Positions 22,608 to 34,524 of a stretch of 60,000 nt of DNA are shown piece by piece. The stretch is from NCBI GenBank assembly GCA_037447655.1, contig JBBHKE010003435.1, positions 76,616 through 136,615 on the forward strand, written 5' to 3'. How positions within the stretch are numbered: position 1 is the first letter of the stretch; each line of letters begins with the position of its first letter. The DNA is from Zygnema cylindricum (lineage: Eukaryota; Streptophyta; Zygnematophyceae; Zygnematales; Zygnemataceae). Position numbers and translations under genes: made by a program. Under the pieces are notes generated by a model. The model had not been told where the DNA came from. It made no database searches and saw only the letters and a list, made by a program, of their open reading frames with translations.

Positions 22608-24481
22608 GAAATTAGCGATGATCCTGAGGGTTTAGCCTCATTCTGGCGCTTTTCTGACCAAAGTTAGGCCTTTTTCAATCATTGGGACATTTGTGGCCGT
22701 AAGATTAGGATCTGGATGGTACGAAATGGCGCAGTGATTGAACCCTACCTTAATTGGGTCCGAAAGTGCTCTAATGGGGCTAAGCCCCAAAAATTAAAAA
22801 GAAAGGTGAGTTTTTTATATATTGTTCGTACCGTTTCGACTTTTTTTACCCTTTTTTTTTATCCTTTCCTCATTCAATTTTATTTTTTATGTGAAAAAAA
22901 AATAAAAAAAAAAACAAAGAGAAAACAAGAAAAAGCAAAAAAAGCAAAAAAAGCAAAAAAAGCAAAAAAAGCAAAAAAACCAAAAAAAAACAAAAAAAAC
23001 AGAAAAAACCGAAAAAACAAAAAAAACGCGACACAGGAGGTTTGAGAGATTCTCACGTTTTAGTTTTTGAAAACGAGACAAATCGAAGATCTTGTTATCG
23101 TACGAAAAACTGTCGGTCACTACGGTAGCATTGACCTGCCGCCTGAACGGCCCCGCTTTCCCCGGAACCTCATTAATAAATCAAACGTGAGCTTTCCCGG
23201 CCTTGCGGTTACGCCGGCCGGCCGTCCGCTCAGCAGTCCGCTTAGTCATCGTACGGCACGGCCAAATAAGCGACCTGTTCAACCGACCAATCAGAGCACT
23301 TTTGTTTTTAATCTGACCAATCAGATTACTCCTGCCACCGTTTGTCCATGCATGAGAGCATGTGGAAACGTGGCGAAGCGACGGCTGCCGTTCATTTTTT
23401 TTTTTTTTTTCATGTATTTGTTATTTTAATATTTTTTCGCGCCCAAACAAATATTATTATTTTTTTCCGCCTCTTCCGGGGCCGGTCTTTCCGGCGGCAA
23501 ATCGTCACGCAAAGTCACATGCGACAAAAAAACGCCACGTCAAAACTCGTCAAAAGACCAATAAGAAACTGCCACGTGGAGTATTTTACCTGACGGTCAA
23601 ATAATTCGGCGTTCCCCCAACGAATCGCGTACCGGGGATCGGCCCTTCTCGGTCGGTCTCTAACAATAATGCGAGATTCCGGTTGGGTCCCACTTTTCTT
23701 TCCCCCATTTTTTTCAAAAAATAAACACTAAAAAACAAAAAACACAAGGCTCCCCGAATATAATAATAATAGAACCGTACGGTTTTCTCGGGCGCGACGA
23801 AATAATTGAAAACGTGAAGCGAGCCGATAAACCCTGAAACATTGTACAAATTGTACGGACTCACGCGCCTTCCGGCCGGCTTTGACTGGTCGCTAGAATT
23901 TTAAAAACGTCCGCATTCGCCGTCACGTATCTAAGTCCACCGCGATTGGTCTATTTTCGCACGTGCGAAGAATCCACATGTCCCAACGGCGGCAACCGCC
24001 GCGACCTTCCCGCTGCCTACTGCTGCTACGAGCGGCGGAACGAAACCATACGAAACGAAAGTACGAAATAATTGTACGAAACATCTGTACGGAGTTATTG
24101 TACGGACCGTAGTGTGCCGGTGAAGGTGCCGTACACGTTTTGGAGGTTTTGGCTCCGGTTGAAAAGGAGTCGGAAATGCCCCGAAAAGGACATCCACTGC
24201 TGAAGCGACCACCAGCCGCAGAGAGAAAGAAACGACAGAGAGACACAGAGAGAGAGAGGGAGAGAGAGAGAGAGAGAGAGAAAGACAAAGATAAAAAGAG
24301 AGAGAGAGAGAGAGAGAGAAAGACAAAGATAAAAAAGAGAGAGAGAGAGAGAGAGGAGGGATAGATAAAATAGCGCACTCAGAAATATCCTGACATTCTC
24401 AGAGGCTTTGACCTTCTGTACTCAATTGCCTCAGTATTTAAGTACTCCGAGAATTTTCCAGGACTTGCATTGTTCTGTAGT

Positions 24482-24521
<40 letters not shown>

Positions 24522-24557
24522 TTGAAGAGGAAATCATACTACTAAGCTTAAAACAAA
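22608..24557. promoter_or_regulatory. upstream region of the Pro/Ser/Ala-rich gene
   Basis: It contains an (aaaaaagc)n run at about 22930-22985. CCAAT-box words (gaccaatcag at about 23280 and 23313, cgattggtc at about 23945) and repeated cgtacgg words near 24030-24130 are also present, as are GA microsatellites. The aataaaat/gataaaatag stretch near 24365 could act as a TATA-like element. No gene recognised. Confidence 0.4.
24236..24358. repeat. (GA)n with a duplicated gaaagacaaagataaaa unit
   Basis: Pure GA runs are interrupted twice by the same gaaagacaaagataaaaa word. A second (GA)n lies at 24484-24519. Both fall in the presumed promoter/5' UTR of the gene starting at 24653. Confidence 0.9.
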
Positions 24558-24652
24558 GTGAAGCGGAAAATCAACATTTCACCACCTCCTTTTCCCCTTT
24601 TCCCTTTTTCTCTTTTCGGAAAATCCCAAAATTCTCACAGCCATAGATCACC

Positions 24653-26812
24653 ATGGCTCCAGAACAGCCCATTCCCTCTTCTCTCCCTCTCCCTCTCTCC
24701 TCCCCCTCCCCCTCCCCCTCCCTGTCTAACCCCAAGCCCTGGCGCTCCTCCTGCTGGACCGTCCCCCCCGAGGCCCTCTCCCTCCTCGACGCCGCCTCCT
24801 CCCTCGCGCCGCACGACTCCCACATCTTCGACTTCTCCGACGCCGCCGCGGAAATCGCGGAGTGGACCGCCCGCTCCTGCATCCTCGACGACGACGACGA
24901 CGACGACCAAAACGACAACTTCACCCTTGCTGACGTCACCTTCCCTGGCGCTGACGTCAGCACATTTGATGCTGACGTCAGCATTCCTGGCGCCGGCGCT
25001 GTGATGACGTCAGCGATGGGCCGCCGAGCCCCAGAAGCGGCAGCGGGCGGGGGATTGGGGAGCGAGGGAGGAGGGGGAGGAGGGGTAGGGGCGGCGGGGG
25101 GGGGGGTGGAGGGAGGAGGAGGGGTGGTGGGAGCGGTGAAGGTGAGGGGGAGTCCGGTGGACTCGCCGCCGCACTCGTCGGAGGAAGGTTCCCAGGAAGG
25201 TTCCCCGACGTCCGTACTGAGGACGGGGAGGCAGGCGTGGGATTTGCTTTTCGCGGCCCGGGGGGAGGTGGAGAAGCTGGCAGGTGAAAACAACAGAAAG
25301 CAGATGATGATGATGGGGAGAAAGAACCAGGTGAAAAAAACAGGGGAGAAGGTGGCGGTGGCCCAGGGTGAGGGAGAGGGAGAGACAGACGAGGAGGAGG
25401 AGGAGGAGGAAGAGGAGGAGGAGGAGCTTAGACAGGAAAGTGGAAATTCTTCTTCTACTTCTTCTTCCACCCCTTCTTTGTCTTCTTCTCCTTCTTTGTC
25501 TTCTTCCCCATGGATGGGCAATGCAGCAGCCAGTCTTGGATTGACAGCTGGCGCAGCAGCTCCAATCCGTACATCTGCCAGCCTGGCAACTGTCAGCCGC
25601 CCTCTCTCTCCCCCTCAATTGGCCGCCGCAGCAGCTCCCGCTGCCACGTCAGCATCCCCTTCCACGTCAGCATCCCCTTCCACGTCAGCATCCCCTTCCA
25701 CGTTAGCAGCCAATGCCACTCCAGTACCCATTGCCACGTCAGCACCAGTTGTCAAATCCGCATGGGCCAACATTCCCGCCTCAGTCACTGCCACGTCAGC
25801 ACCAATTGCCACGTCATCATCATCACCCGCCACACCATCCTCCTCCTCCTCTTCTGTCACGTCATCCTCCTCTCCCTCCCCTTCCCCACCTGCCGTCCCA
25901 GCACCCTCCACAGCTGCCACGTCAGCAGCTACCGCCACCTCAGCTCCAACTGCCACGTCAGCAACTCCAGCTGCACCATCAACTGCCACCTCATCAACTC
26001 CAGCTGCCACGTCAGCAGCTCCTGCCACGTCACCGCCTCTCTTCCCCTGCCCCCCTATGCTGACGTGGAAGGGCTTCCCTCCTCCCTGGGTTCTCATGCA
26101 TCCAGCGGCCGTCAGATCTCGATCCTACGGTCCTTATGGAGTCTACGGCCCTCCTCCCCCTCCCCCCTATGGCCCCTTTATCCCTCTCCCCATGGTCCCA
26201 ACTCAGGCTCGAAAACCGGTCTCCGAGGGTACAAATAGGGTACAGGGAGGAATTAGTGTCCCCGGTGTCCCAAATGGGACAAATGTCACAAATGGGACAA
26301 ATGGCACTAATGGGACAAATGTCACGAATGGGAAAAATGGAGTAGTGAATGGAGGAAATGGCGGGGGAAATGGGGCAGGAGGGAAGGGAGGAAACGGGGG
26401 AAAGGAGGGAAGTACAGGAACAGGTGTTTTTCTCCCTCGAACGGGGCCTCAACCAATGCCACGTGGCATCCCTCCACCCCCCATGGTAACCATGGCTCGA
26501 CCTCCCATTGGAGCTTATGCGGCCATGGCGAGACAAGGGAACCTTATGGCGGCAAATATGGGTTTAATGGTACCCCAAATGGGGCATAATTCTCATCGAA
26601 TGGTACCCCAAATGATGCTCCAACCGATTATGTATCCGGGTATCCCTCCTCCCTCCCCCTTCGTCCCTCAAAATTTCCACCCGATGGTCCCTATTCCAGC
26701 TCCCACGAGTTGCCGCGTGGCAGCTTCTGAGAAGCCGAAAGCTTCGACGAAATCGGCCGAGGCGGAAATTTCCGATAAGTATCCGAATTTGCCTTCGGAG
26801 TGGGTTTATTGA
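24653..26812 (+). CDS. Pro/Ser/Ala-rich plant protein of unknown function (single exon, 719 aa)
   Basis: This is an uninterrupted frame with an optimal start context (atcaccATGGct) and much higher GC than its surroundings. The N-terminus has WRSSCWTVPPEALSLLDAA. The middle has GSPTSVLRTGRQAWDLLFAA followed by a short basic helix. A later segment reads GTGVFLPRTG, and the protein ends YPNLPSEWVY. From memory, the AWD-LLFAA-GEV and GTGVFLPR motifs occur together in an uncharacterised angiosperm family (in AWDxLYAAAGxV and GTGVFLPRR forms), so the gene is probably a diverged member. Between motifs lie poly-Asp, poly-Gly and poly-Glu runs, an STSASP repeat and an NGTNGTNVTNG repeat, indicating a largely disordered protein. 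No signal peptide or membrane helix is visible. No function is claimed. Confidence 0.75.
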   Translation: MAPEQPIPSSLPLPLSSPSPSPSLSNPKPWRSSCWTVPPEALSLLDAASSLAPHDSHIFDFSDAAAEIAEWTARSCILDDDDDDDQNDNFTLADVTFPGADVSTFDADVSIPGAGAVMTSAMGRRAPEAAAGGGLGSEGGGGGGVGAAGGGVEGGGGVVGAVKVRGSPVDSPPHSSEEGSQEGSPTSVLRTGRQAWDLLFAARGEVEKLAGENNRKQMMMMGRKNQVKKTGEKVAVAQGEGEGETDEEEEEEEEEEEELRQESGNSSSTSSSTPSLSSSPSLSSSPWMGNAAASLGLTAGAAAPIRTSASLATVSRPLSPPQLAAAAAPAATSASPSTSASPSTSASPSTLAANATPVPIATSAPVVKSAWANIPASVTATSAPIATSSSSPATPSSSSSSVTSSSSPSPSPPAVPAPSTAATSAATATSAPTATSATPAAPSTATSSTPAATSAAPATSPPLFPCPPMLTWKGFPPPWVLMHPAAVRSRSYGPYGVYGPPPPPPYGPFIPLPMVPTQARKPVSEGTNRVQGGISVPGVPNGTNVTNGTNGTNGTNVTNGKNGVVNGGNGGGNGAGGKGGNGGKEGSTGTGVFLPRTGPQPMPRGIPPPPMVTMARPPIGAYAAMARQGNLMAANMGLMVPQMGHNSHRMVPQMMLQPIMYPGIPPPSPFVPQNFHPMVPIPAPTSCRVAASEKPKASTKSAEAEISDKYPNLPSEWVY
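25648..26036 (+). repeat. coding repeat of ccacgtcagca units
   Basis: More than ten copies of (g)ccacgtcagc/ccacgtcatc encode Ala-Thr-Ser-Ala repeats in the middle of the gene. Three consecutive 18-bp units sit at about 25651-25702. Each copy contains the bZIP core ACGTCA. Confidence 0.85.
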
Positions 26813-28140
26813 AAAGAGAGAGAGAGGGGAAGGAAGAATTGGTGGTGGAAAATATTTTTTTCTCTCACACCCGTTTTTTTTTTTCGGTTATTTCTCGTTT
26901 ACTTCCTTTTCTTTTTCCCACTTTTTCTGAATTTCGAGTGTTTCCGAAACGAGCGCTTTTTTTTTATTTCAAGTTTGGAGATTTTTGAGTTCGACTATTT
27001 TTATTTTTTTGGAAGTTACCGGTTTTCCGGCGTCGAGGAAGGAGGAGAAAATTATTTCTGTTTTTTCTGTTGCAGTTTCGGTTTCTGATTTTACATACGA
27101 TTCTGTTATTCTGTGCTGTTCCTATGTTTCTTTTTCCGTAAATTTACCGGCTTTTACCGATGGGACGGAGGGAGAGAGAGAGAGAGCAGAAGAAATGTGG
27201 GGAAATTTTTTTGAAAGGAGAAAGTGAAAACAATAAGGATTTATCTTCAACTATTTCGTTGTGGAAAAAAAACCACCTGTACAAGTTTGTGAGATAAAAG
27301 GGAAACCACACTAATTTGTGTACCATTCTGGTAGGCTCTTCTTTCGTCTGGTAGCTAGAAAAAAACTTTTTGTTTTTTAGGGTTTTCTAAAAGACTTTGT
27401 TTAAGGGCAAATAGGATTGTGACACCTGGCAGTCTGACACCTGTACAGCCTTTATTACAGAAAACGCCAAAATTGGCTGACTGTAGGAGGAGAGGGAAAG
27501 GGAGAAGGAGAGGGAGAGGGAATGGGAGAGGGGAGGGGAAGGGAGGGAAAGGAAGGGAAGGGTAAATTTGGGAGTTTAGAATCAATTTCGAAGAATCCTT
27601 TTCGACATGGAGAAGGTTAATAGAAATTTGATAGTTTGAAAATAGAGGGAGAGAGGGGATAAGTGGGGTTTAAAATAGGGAAAAGAATGATTTCTTGTCA
27701 TTCTTAACGGTGGGGATTTTGGACAGCTTTTTTTTTTCCTGTTTTTCTTCGTCTTTTTATTGTTTTTTTTAGAAAATGTACAATTTTCCGGAAATAGACC
27801 GATAAAAGAGACTCTTGAAAAGGGTAGAAATAGACAATTTTTTTATGTGATTTTAAATAGAAAACAGGAACAGCTAAAAATGGGTTTTAAAAAATTTCCT
27901 CTCTCTCTCTTTTTTTAAATTTTGGAAAAGGTTAGAGGATCAATTTTTTAACCCTAGTCAAAGAGAATTGGCTTAGAGGGAGAGGGAGGGAAGAAAAAGA
28001 AATTCCCAGAAGTAGAGGGAGAGGGAAGCCACTTTGTGTTAAAACAACAAATCTCTGAAATAAAGCTGTCACTATATGATTTTTTGACTTTTTAATTTTT
28101 CTTATTTGACATTTTTTCATTTTCTTGTTATGGCTCTTCA
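26813..28140. other. 3' flank of the Pro/Ser/Ala-rich gene, no further gene seen
   Basis: T-rich sequence, presumably 3' UTR at first, then GA-rich patches (27485-27560 and 27960-28030). No domain-bearing frame. Confidence 0.45.
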
Positions 28141-28492
28141 AATTCCCTTCTGACTTTTTTTTTGCCTATTTTACACCCTCCCCCTTCCCCTTACCCCTCT
28201 CCTTCTCCCCCCCCCCTTCCCCTCCCTCCCCTCCCTCCCCTCCCCCCCCCCCTCCCTCCCCCTCCCTCGCCCCCCCCTCCCCCTCTCCCTGTTTTTCAGT
28301 GTTTGATGGTTTCAAATAAATAAAAAAATGTTAAAAGAAAAATTTTCAAAGCTTTTACCCATTTCACCATTTAGCATTTCCCATTTAACCTTTTTTCCCT
28401 CCCTCTAATTTTCCCTATCTCTCTCTCTTTCCCTATCTCTCTCTCTTTCCCTATTTCGGTTCCCCTCAGCATTCCTCTTCCCATCCCTCTCT

Positions 28493-28549
<57 letters not shown>

Positions 28550-31400
28550 CCCTCCCTCTTTCCCTCTCTCCCTCTCTCCCTCTCCCTCTCTCTCTCTCTG
28601 TGTGTGTGTGTCTCTCTCTCTCTCATACACACAATCTCACTCACCCACGCTCACCACATCTCTCTCTCTCCTCTCACTCCCTCTCCTCCCTCTTTTCCTG
28701 TCCTTCTCTCGTCCTCCCTGCCCTTGACATTCAGTTTTTCTGCAACCTTTATTCCCTCCCTCTCCCTCTCACTTTCTCTCCTCCCCTCTCTCCTACCACT
28801 TTAACTCTGCTTTCCAGTTTTCCCTTAATGTCCCTCCCTCTCTTTTCTTCTCCTTCAATCCACCTTACCTCTTCCCTCTCTCTCTTGCCCTCCATTCCTC
28901 TCCCTTCCACTTCCCTTTCCTTACATTTTGCTCCCTTCCTTCTCCCGACTCTCTCCCTTTTCTCTCCCTTCCCTTTCCCTTCCCTCTCCCTTCCCTCTCT
29001 TTTCCCTTTCCCTTCCCTCTCTTTTCCCTTTCCCTTCCCTCTCCCTTCCCTCTCCCTTCCATCTCCCTTTCCTCTTCCGTTGTTCACCTTTTTGTTGACT
29101 TTTTAGTTTTTGAATTCTTTTCTGGTGACTTTTTTTCGTGATGTTTTTTTAGTTTATTCTCCTTCCATTTTTTTTTGGGATATTGTACCAAAATTAAAAA
29201 AATACAACTAATATTTACATTTGTACAAAATAACAATTGATGCAACAATTTGCAAGATTTTTTTTGTTATTTTTTCTAAATGATGATTTCTTTTCGCATT
29301 TGTACTCAGTATTTTTATGACTTTTTCCAAATTTCTGTAATTTCCTGTTACTTTTTTGTAATTTCCATAAGTTTGCTGTAATTATTTGTAATATTCCCTA
29401 ATTTCCGTAATTTCCTGCAATTTTTCAGTAATTTTTTTTAATTAAATTTGTTATAATTTTATATTTATATACAAAAAAAAAATTTAAAATTAAATTATTA
29501 TTTAATTTGTTTTTAAACTTTATTAAGATTTTTTTTTAATTTACTTTCTATTTTTTTTTTTAAAGGCAGACGAGGAATTGTGGGCTTGAAAGCAGATTTT
29601 TTTTTCGTAATTTTAAGTTAACTTTTCCATAACTTTGTCGCAAGTTTTTGTAATATTCTGTAATTTTCTGTAATTTCCGTATTTTTTTGACGTATCTGTT
29701 TCTCTCTAATTTTTCCGTAATTTTTCTTGTGCTCATGATCCCTTCCTTTCTCTTCCCTTCTGCCAATCTCTCTCCCACTCCTCCCTCTCTCTTTTTTATC
29801 TCTATCCTCTTCATTCCCTCTCCTTCCCTCTCCTTCCCTCTCCCTTCCATCACCCTTTCCTCTTTCTTCCTTTCTTCCTGCCTCTATCTCCCTCTCCCTC
29901 TTTCTTCCCTCTCTCTCCCTCCCACTCCCCCCCCTGTCCTTTCCTTGTCCTCCCCTCTGGCTTTCCTCTCACCTCCGCTCCCTTCTTCTCCCTTCCCTCT
30001 CCCTTTCCTGTCCCTACCCTCTCCACTCCCTCTCCCTTCTCTACCTTTCCCTTTCTTTCTCCCTTACTCTCTCTTGCTCTCCCTTGTTCTTCCTTCCCTC
30101 TCCCTTCCCTCTCCATTCAATCAGTTTTTTTTTTTACCTTCAATCTACTTTCACTCTCCCCTCTCTCCCTTGCCTTTCACCCCTCTCCCTTCCCTTCCCT
30201 CCTCCCATCCTTCCATTCCTCTCCCTTCCCTCTCCATATCCTTACAATTTCCCCTCTTCTCCACTCTCACATTCCTGTTCCCTTCCTCTCCCTTACCTCT
30301 TCCTTCTCCCTTCCCTCTGTTCTCCTCCCTTTCCCCAGATTTTTTCTCCCTTCTCTCTCCTCTCTGCCTCCCTTTCCCTCTCCTTTTCCTCTCCATTCTC
30401 TCACCTCTTCCTCTCCCTTCCCTCACCCTTCCCTCTCCCTCCCTCTCCCCCCCTCTCTCTTTACAACTGTGATTAGTGTGGAGACACATTAATTTCTTCT
30501 CACTTTTATGTCTATTTAAATATTTGGTAGAAATTGTACATTTTGGATTCGCATAGAAAACGCTTTCTACAGAATTTCTACCTCCCTCTCCTTCCCTCCC
30601 TCCCTCCCTCCCCTCCCCCTTTTTTTGTGTGTGCATCTCTATTTTCATTCGGATTTTTTATTTATTTTTTAACTTAACCCGTAAAATTCTGTTTTACTGA
30701 AACCAAATAAATTAGTTATTTAATTTATTATTTAAAAGTAACAATAATGTTAATAAATAAACAAAATCAATACGGAAAGTTAAAATGAAGGGATAAGTGG
30801 TAGGTGAGCAACTTCTTTCTTTTCACTTTCCCTCCCTCTTTCCTTCTCTCCCACCCTTTCTCCCTTTCATTCTCCCTCCCGCTTTCCTTCTCTCCCTTCC
30901 TCTTTCCTTCTTTCCCTCCCTTTTTTCGTTCTCCCCATCCCACTTTCTTTCTCCCCCTCCCTCTCCCTTTTTCCTTTTCCCCCTCCCTCTCCCTCTTTCC
31001 TTCTCTCCCTCTCTCCTCTTTCATCTCGTATCCCTTGCTCCATCCTTTACATTTTTGCCTTAAATATTTTTCTACACCTCTACCCCCCTCTCTCCCTCCC
31101 CTTCTCCTCTTCCCTCTCTCCCCATCCTTTCTTTCCTCCTCCCATCCTAACTCTCCCCAATCCCTTACCCCTCTCGCTTCTCTTTATTCGACTTTTTTCA
31201 TTTCCTCCTCTCTCATAATCTCTCTCCTCTCTCTCCACTTTTTTTCTCCTTTGCCCTACTCCCCCCTCTCCTTTCTTCTCTTCTCTTCCCTCATCGTGGC
31301 TCTCTCCTCTCTCTTCTCACACCCTAACTCTTGTCTCTCTCTTCTCCCTCTCTTCTCTCTCCCTCGTCTCCCGCTACCTCTTTTCTCAGCACAAAATAAT
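28141..31400. repeat. 3.3-kb pyrimidine-rich mosaic (CCCTCTCCCTT, CT and C runs)
   Basis: Nearly all of 28160-28300, 28380-29085, 29700-30465, 30585-30625 and 30820-31390 is C/T on the plus strand, separated by short AT-rich spacers. The many Ser/Leu/Pro-rich (+) and Arg/Gly/Glu-rich (-) frames are artefacts of this composition. Confidence 0.95.
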
Positions 31401-32272
31401 TTCCTCCACTAATGCTATTTAAATTTGCCTTTTAAAATATTATTCCCTCTTTTAAAATTGTTTTACGTCACGCCATTTTGAGTTCTGTACCTTTCTTTTC
31501 TGTGTTTTTACCCGGTTTTATGTTTTTCATTGTTGCAATTTTAGCAATAAAAACATATAATTGCAAACCCTCAAAGGTTAACCCAAAGAAACTATCGGAG
31601 GACATGTCCAAAGTCCTAATTATCTCCAAAGCAAATGGTGTGAAACTACTAGTCGGGTTGTAGCGTATGTAGTTCATTTCTTTGAAGGCCATTGAATTCC
31701 GAATCGCAAAGCCATTATGAGATGTTGTATGTGGAGTGAAATGGGTTCGCGAAGGGTATGTGAAGAATATGTTATATAAAGGCTTCTTTGCATTGTGCAA
31801 GAACACCAAGTTTACTCAATGGTCCTAATGGTCCTCTTACATCGAGGACGTGGTGGGAGTATATGTGACACTTCACGTTTGATTATGTAGCGTGCATTGC
31901 TTTCCACAATAGCTATTGCATCCCTAACTGTATGATGTGTCCAAGTTCGTTTCCTACCATGTGAGAAATGGAGTAAAAGGATCCCTTGCTCGTTAATAGG
32001 TCGATAGCAGACACAAGATGGGTTGACCGAGCGCGAAGGGCGAGGTAGACCAAGTGCAAGCGAATGGTCGAAGGAAACCGTGGTAAAAATTCCCATGGGG
32101 TATACTTATGAAATGAGATGATGTAAGTGCTCATTTCATTATGCTGGTGATAGGTTTATAGTTTTGTATATCCTTTGATTTAAATCCATATGTACTTAGT
32201 GTCATATACAAAATAAACACTATTCTGTCTGTATAGGTATAGTACGGTCTATCTATGTATCTTACTATGCAT

Positions 32273-32358
32273 AGTTTTTTTATATGTTTCGTTTAGGAAC
32301 CTGCTATCATAAAATTAGTTTTTTTAGATGTTTCGTTTAGGAACCTGCTGTCATAAAA
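32273..32358. repeat. 43-bp tandem duplication
   Basis: Two adjacent copies of a unit containing atgtttcgtttaggaacctg followed by ct(a/g)tcataaaatt. Confidence 0.85.
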
Positions 32359-32439
32359 TTGAAAACTGATTGTCCCAGTTTGGTACACAACACAACACTG
32401 TCCAGTTCTATTGGATTTGATCACTCTAGCTCGTGCAAA

Positions 32440-32830
32440 TGTTTGACTGGCCCAAAACCATAAATAGTATTAATAACACTATTTGGTTAAGTGTCTACAA
32501 TGAGTCACAACGCAAAATATAAGTCAATGTTGTTAAGTCTAATGAAGTGCTAACGATAATAATTCAGTAACTCGGATATAAATGGCCAGTGTATTGTAGC
32601 CTTCACTACTAATCTCAATAACACTAATTCGAGCGAGGGTTTTTTAACCCAAAATAGTAAATTAGACAATTTGTGTTAATAACATTATTTGTTAAAAAGT
32701 GATCCATGATGAGCCACCTCGCAAAACATGATCTGTTGTACTGAATAATAACATGGTTTAACTGTTTGATAATAGTGATTCACCAACTCTAATTGCAGTG
32801 CAAAGAGTACGGTTCCGAGGAACTAATCTA
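32440..32830. repeat. two diverged ~190-bp tandem units
   Basis: Both units share attaataacactatttggtt-like DNA, then atgagtcac/atgagccac..cgcaaaa, and then an aataattcag/atagtgattcac region. Confidence 0.55.
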
Positions 32831-34524
32831 TGTGTTGTACAATCACTTACAAGCAATCCTCTCAAATTATGTATCTATAATTACTGTATTAATGTAAATC
32901 CAACAGGTTAATCTAGATTTCATTCTTTTATGTGTCCTTGATATACTATATATCGAACGATACCATCATATCGACGATTATGATGGTATATCGACATCGA
33001 TATCCCTCAACAATTACGTACATGCATTGCGTAAATTTTGTTTATGCCCTTCATTAAGTTCATAAAAGCTATTGTTATATAGAAAAATCATGGTCGATTA
33101 TTGGGGACTATTGCCATATCCATATTCATAGACAAAGTAGATAGTTAACCACTTAAGAACCTACCTACAGTGCATATACCGGGAGTGCAAATAACTTTGC
33201 GACTTTCGTACACACCAATAATAGTGAGGAGCTTGTCGCTGTCGGTTTATCTCGACGGGGTAGTTTACCTTCCTGTTTTTTCGATTGCGACAGCTGACAA
33301 AAGCAGCAGGGATTTTGAGGAGTGGGGAGAGGGGAGAGGGAAGAGGGGAGAAAGGGAGAGAGGGAGAGAGGAGGAGCGAAGGGAGAGAGGAGAGGAGAGA
33401 GGGGAGAGGGGAGAAAGGGAGAATGGGAGAAAGGGAAAAAGGAAGAAAAAATTATACGAAAAATCCAGCGAATGTCGCTTAAGCGATGCACGTACGAGCC
33501 GATATACACCGAAGTGCCAATCCGAGCGAAGACCGGCACAGTTGCCAATACGCCGTACGGGAAGCCGAGAGTACAGTACCAGTACGGTACGCAACTACTG
33601 TAGAGATTGAGAGATTCATTTGAAATTTTGAATACCGCCTGTCGGAAGGTAAGAATCTTAAGTTTCAATGTTTACCGTCGGATGAACAATCTGACAAGTT
33701 TGCACGGTTGAAAAGAGCGAAAGGCCGAGAAACACAGTACTGTAGCGTTAATAGCGTTACAGGATGTACCGTACCTAGTAAGGACCGAAAATGACGAACC
33801 ACGTGTCTCCCACGTGGTTTATCCATCTGGTGTCAAAATTTCTTTCTCCAATTTCTGACTTCTGCAATGCTGCTGCTCACTGCAGTACGCTTTGATTCAA
33901 AACTCCTTCAAAATTGTTGTTGTAAACACTTTTTTTTTTTTGGAAACAACTCTACAGTAGCATTATTGACTGTGCTCAAAGTATTTAATTAGGAATCGGA
34001 TTCTTTGGCATTTGATTATAAATCTTGTAATACATCTCAGCCGAAGTTTTTGTAAGGGAAGTGTCTCTTAGTTCAGTAAATCAGTTTGATTCCTGTAACA
34101 TTTTTGAAAGAATGTTTCTTTCGAACGTTTTGTTTCATATTATTTGAAGTAGACGTCTCTGTTTCTTTTTAGTTTTGTATAAAAGTGTTCATTGCAGGTA
34201 ACGACACATCAGAGATTTAAATTAAAGTAAATCAAAGAAAAATGAAAGTATGTTAACCATATATAGAACTAGTACAAGTAAATTATTCCTGATCAGGGAT
34301 AAGACAATCTAATGGTCCTATTACGGTACAGAATTTGATTAAAGTACAGTTATCTACTCTTCTCTTCTCTCTCTCTATCTCTTTCCCTCTCCCTCTTTCC
34401 CTCTCCCTCCCTTCCCCCTCCCCTCTCTCTCACTCCCTTTCCCTCTCTCCCCTTCTCTCCTTCCCTCCTCTGTCTCTGCCTTTTCGTTCAACCTTGTAGT
34501 AGGATTTAGTGTAGACACTCAGCC

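Larger units (their letters stand above)
31401..34524. other. intergenic, no gene recognised; 5' flank of the SLC1 gene at right end
   Basis: Open frames at 31468-32134 on the minus strand have no domain I recognise. The segment holds two small tandem duplications, a GA tract (33316-33443), a G-box palindrome (33795-33818, accacgtg-tctc-cacgtggt core) and a CT-rich stretch (34360-34475) just upstream of the transporter start. Confidence 0.4.

Noticed and set aside
24558-25618. Frames of 148, 202 and 316 codons overlapping the Pro/Ser/Ala-rich gene
   Set aside because: Shadows of a GC-rich repetitive coding sequence; the 24653-26812 frame has the proper start context and family motifs.
28600-31412. 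Long Ser/Leu/Pro-rich frames on + and Arg/Gly/Glu-rich frames on -
   Set aside because: Pure products of the C/T composition; no domain, and frames exist in several phases at once.
31468-32134. Minus-strand frames of 113, 94 and 73 codons considered as a transposase relic
   Set aside because: No catalytic motif or family resemblance found; terminal repeats not seen.
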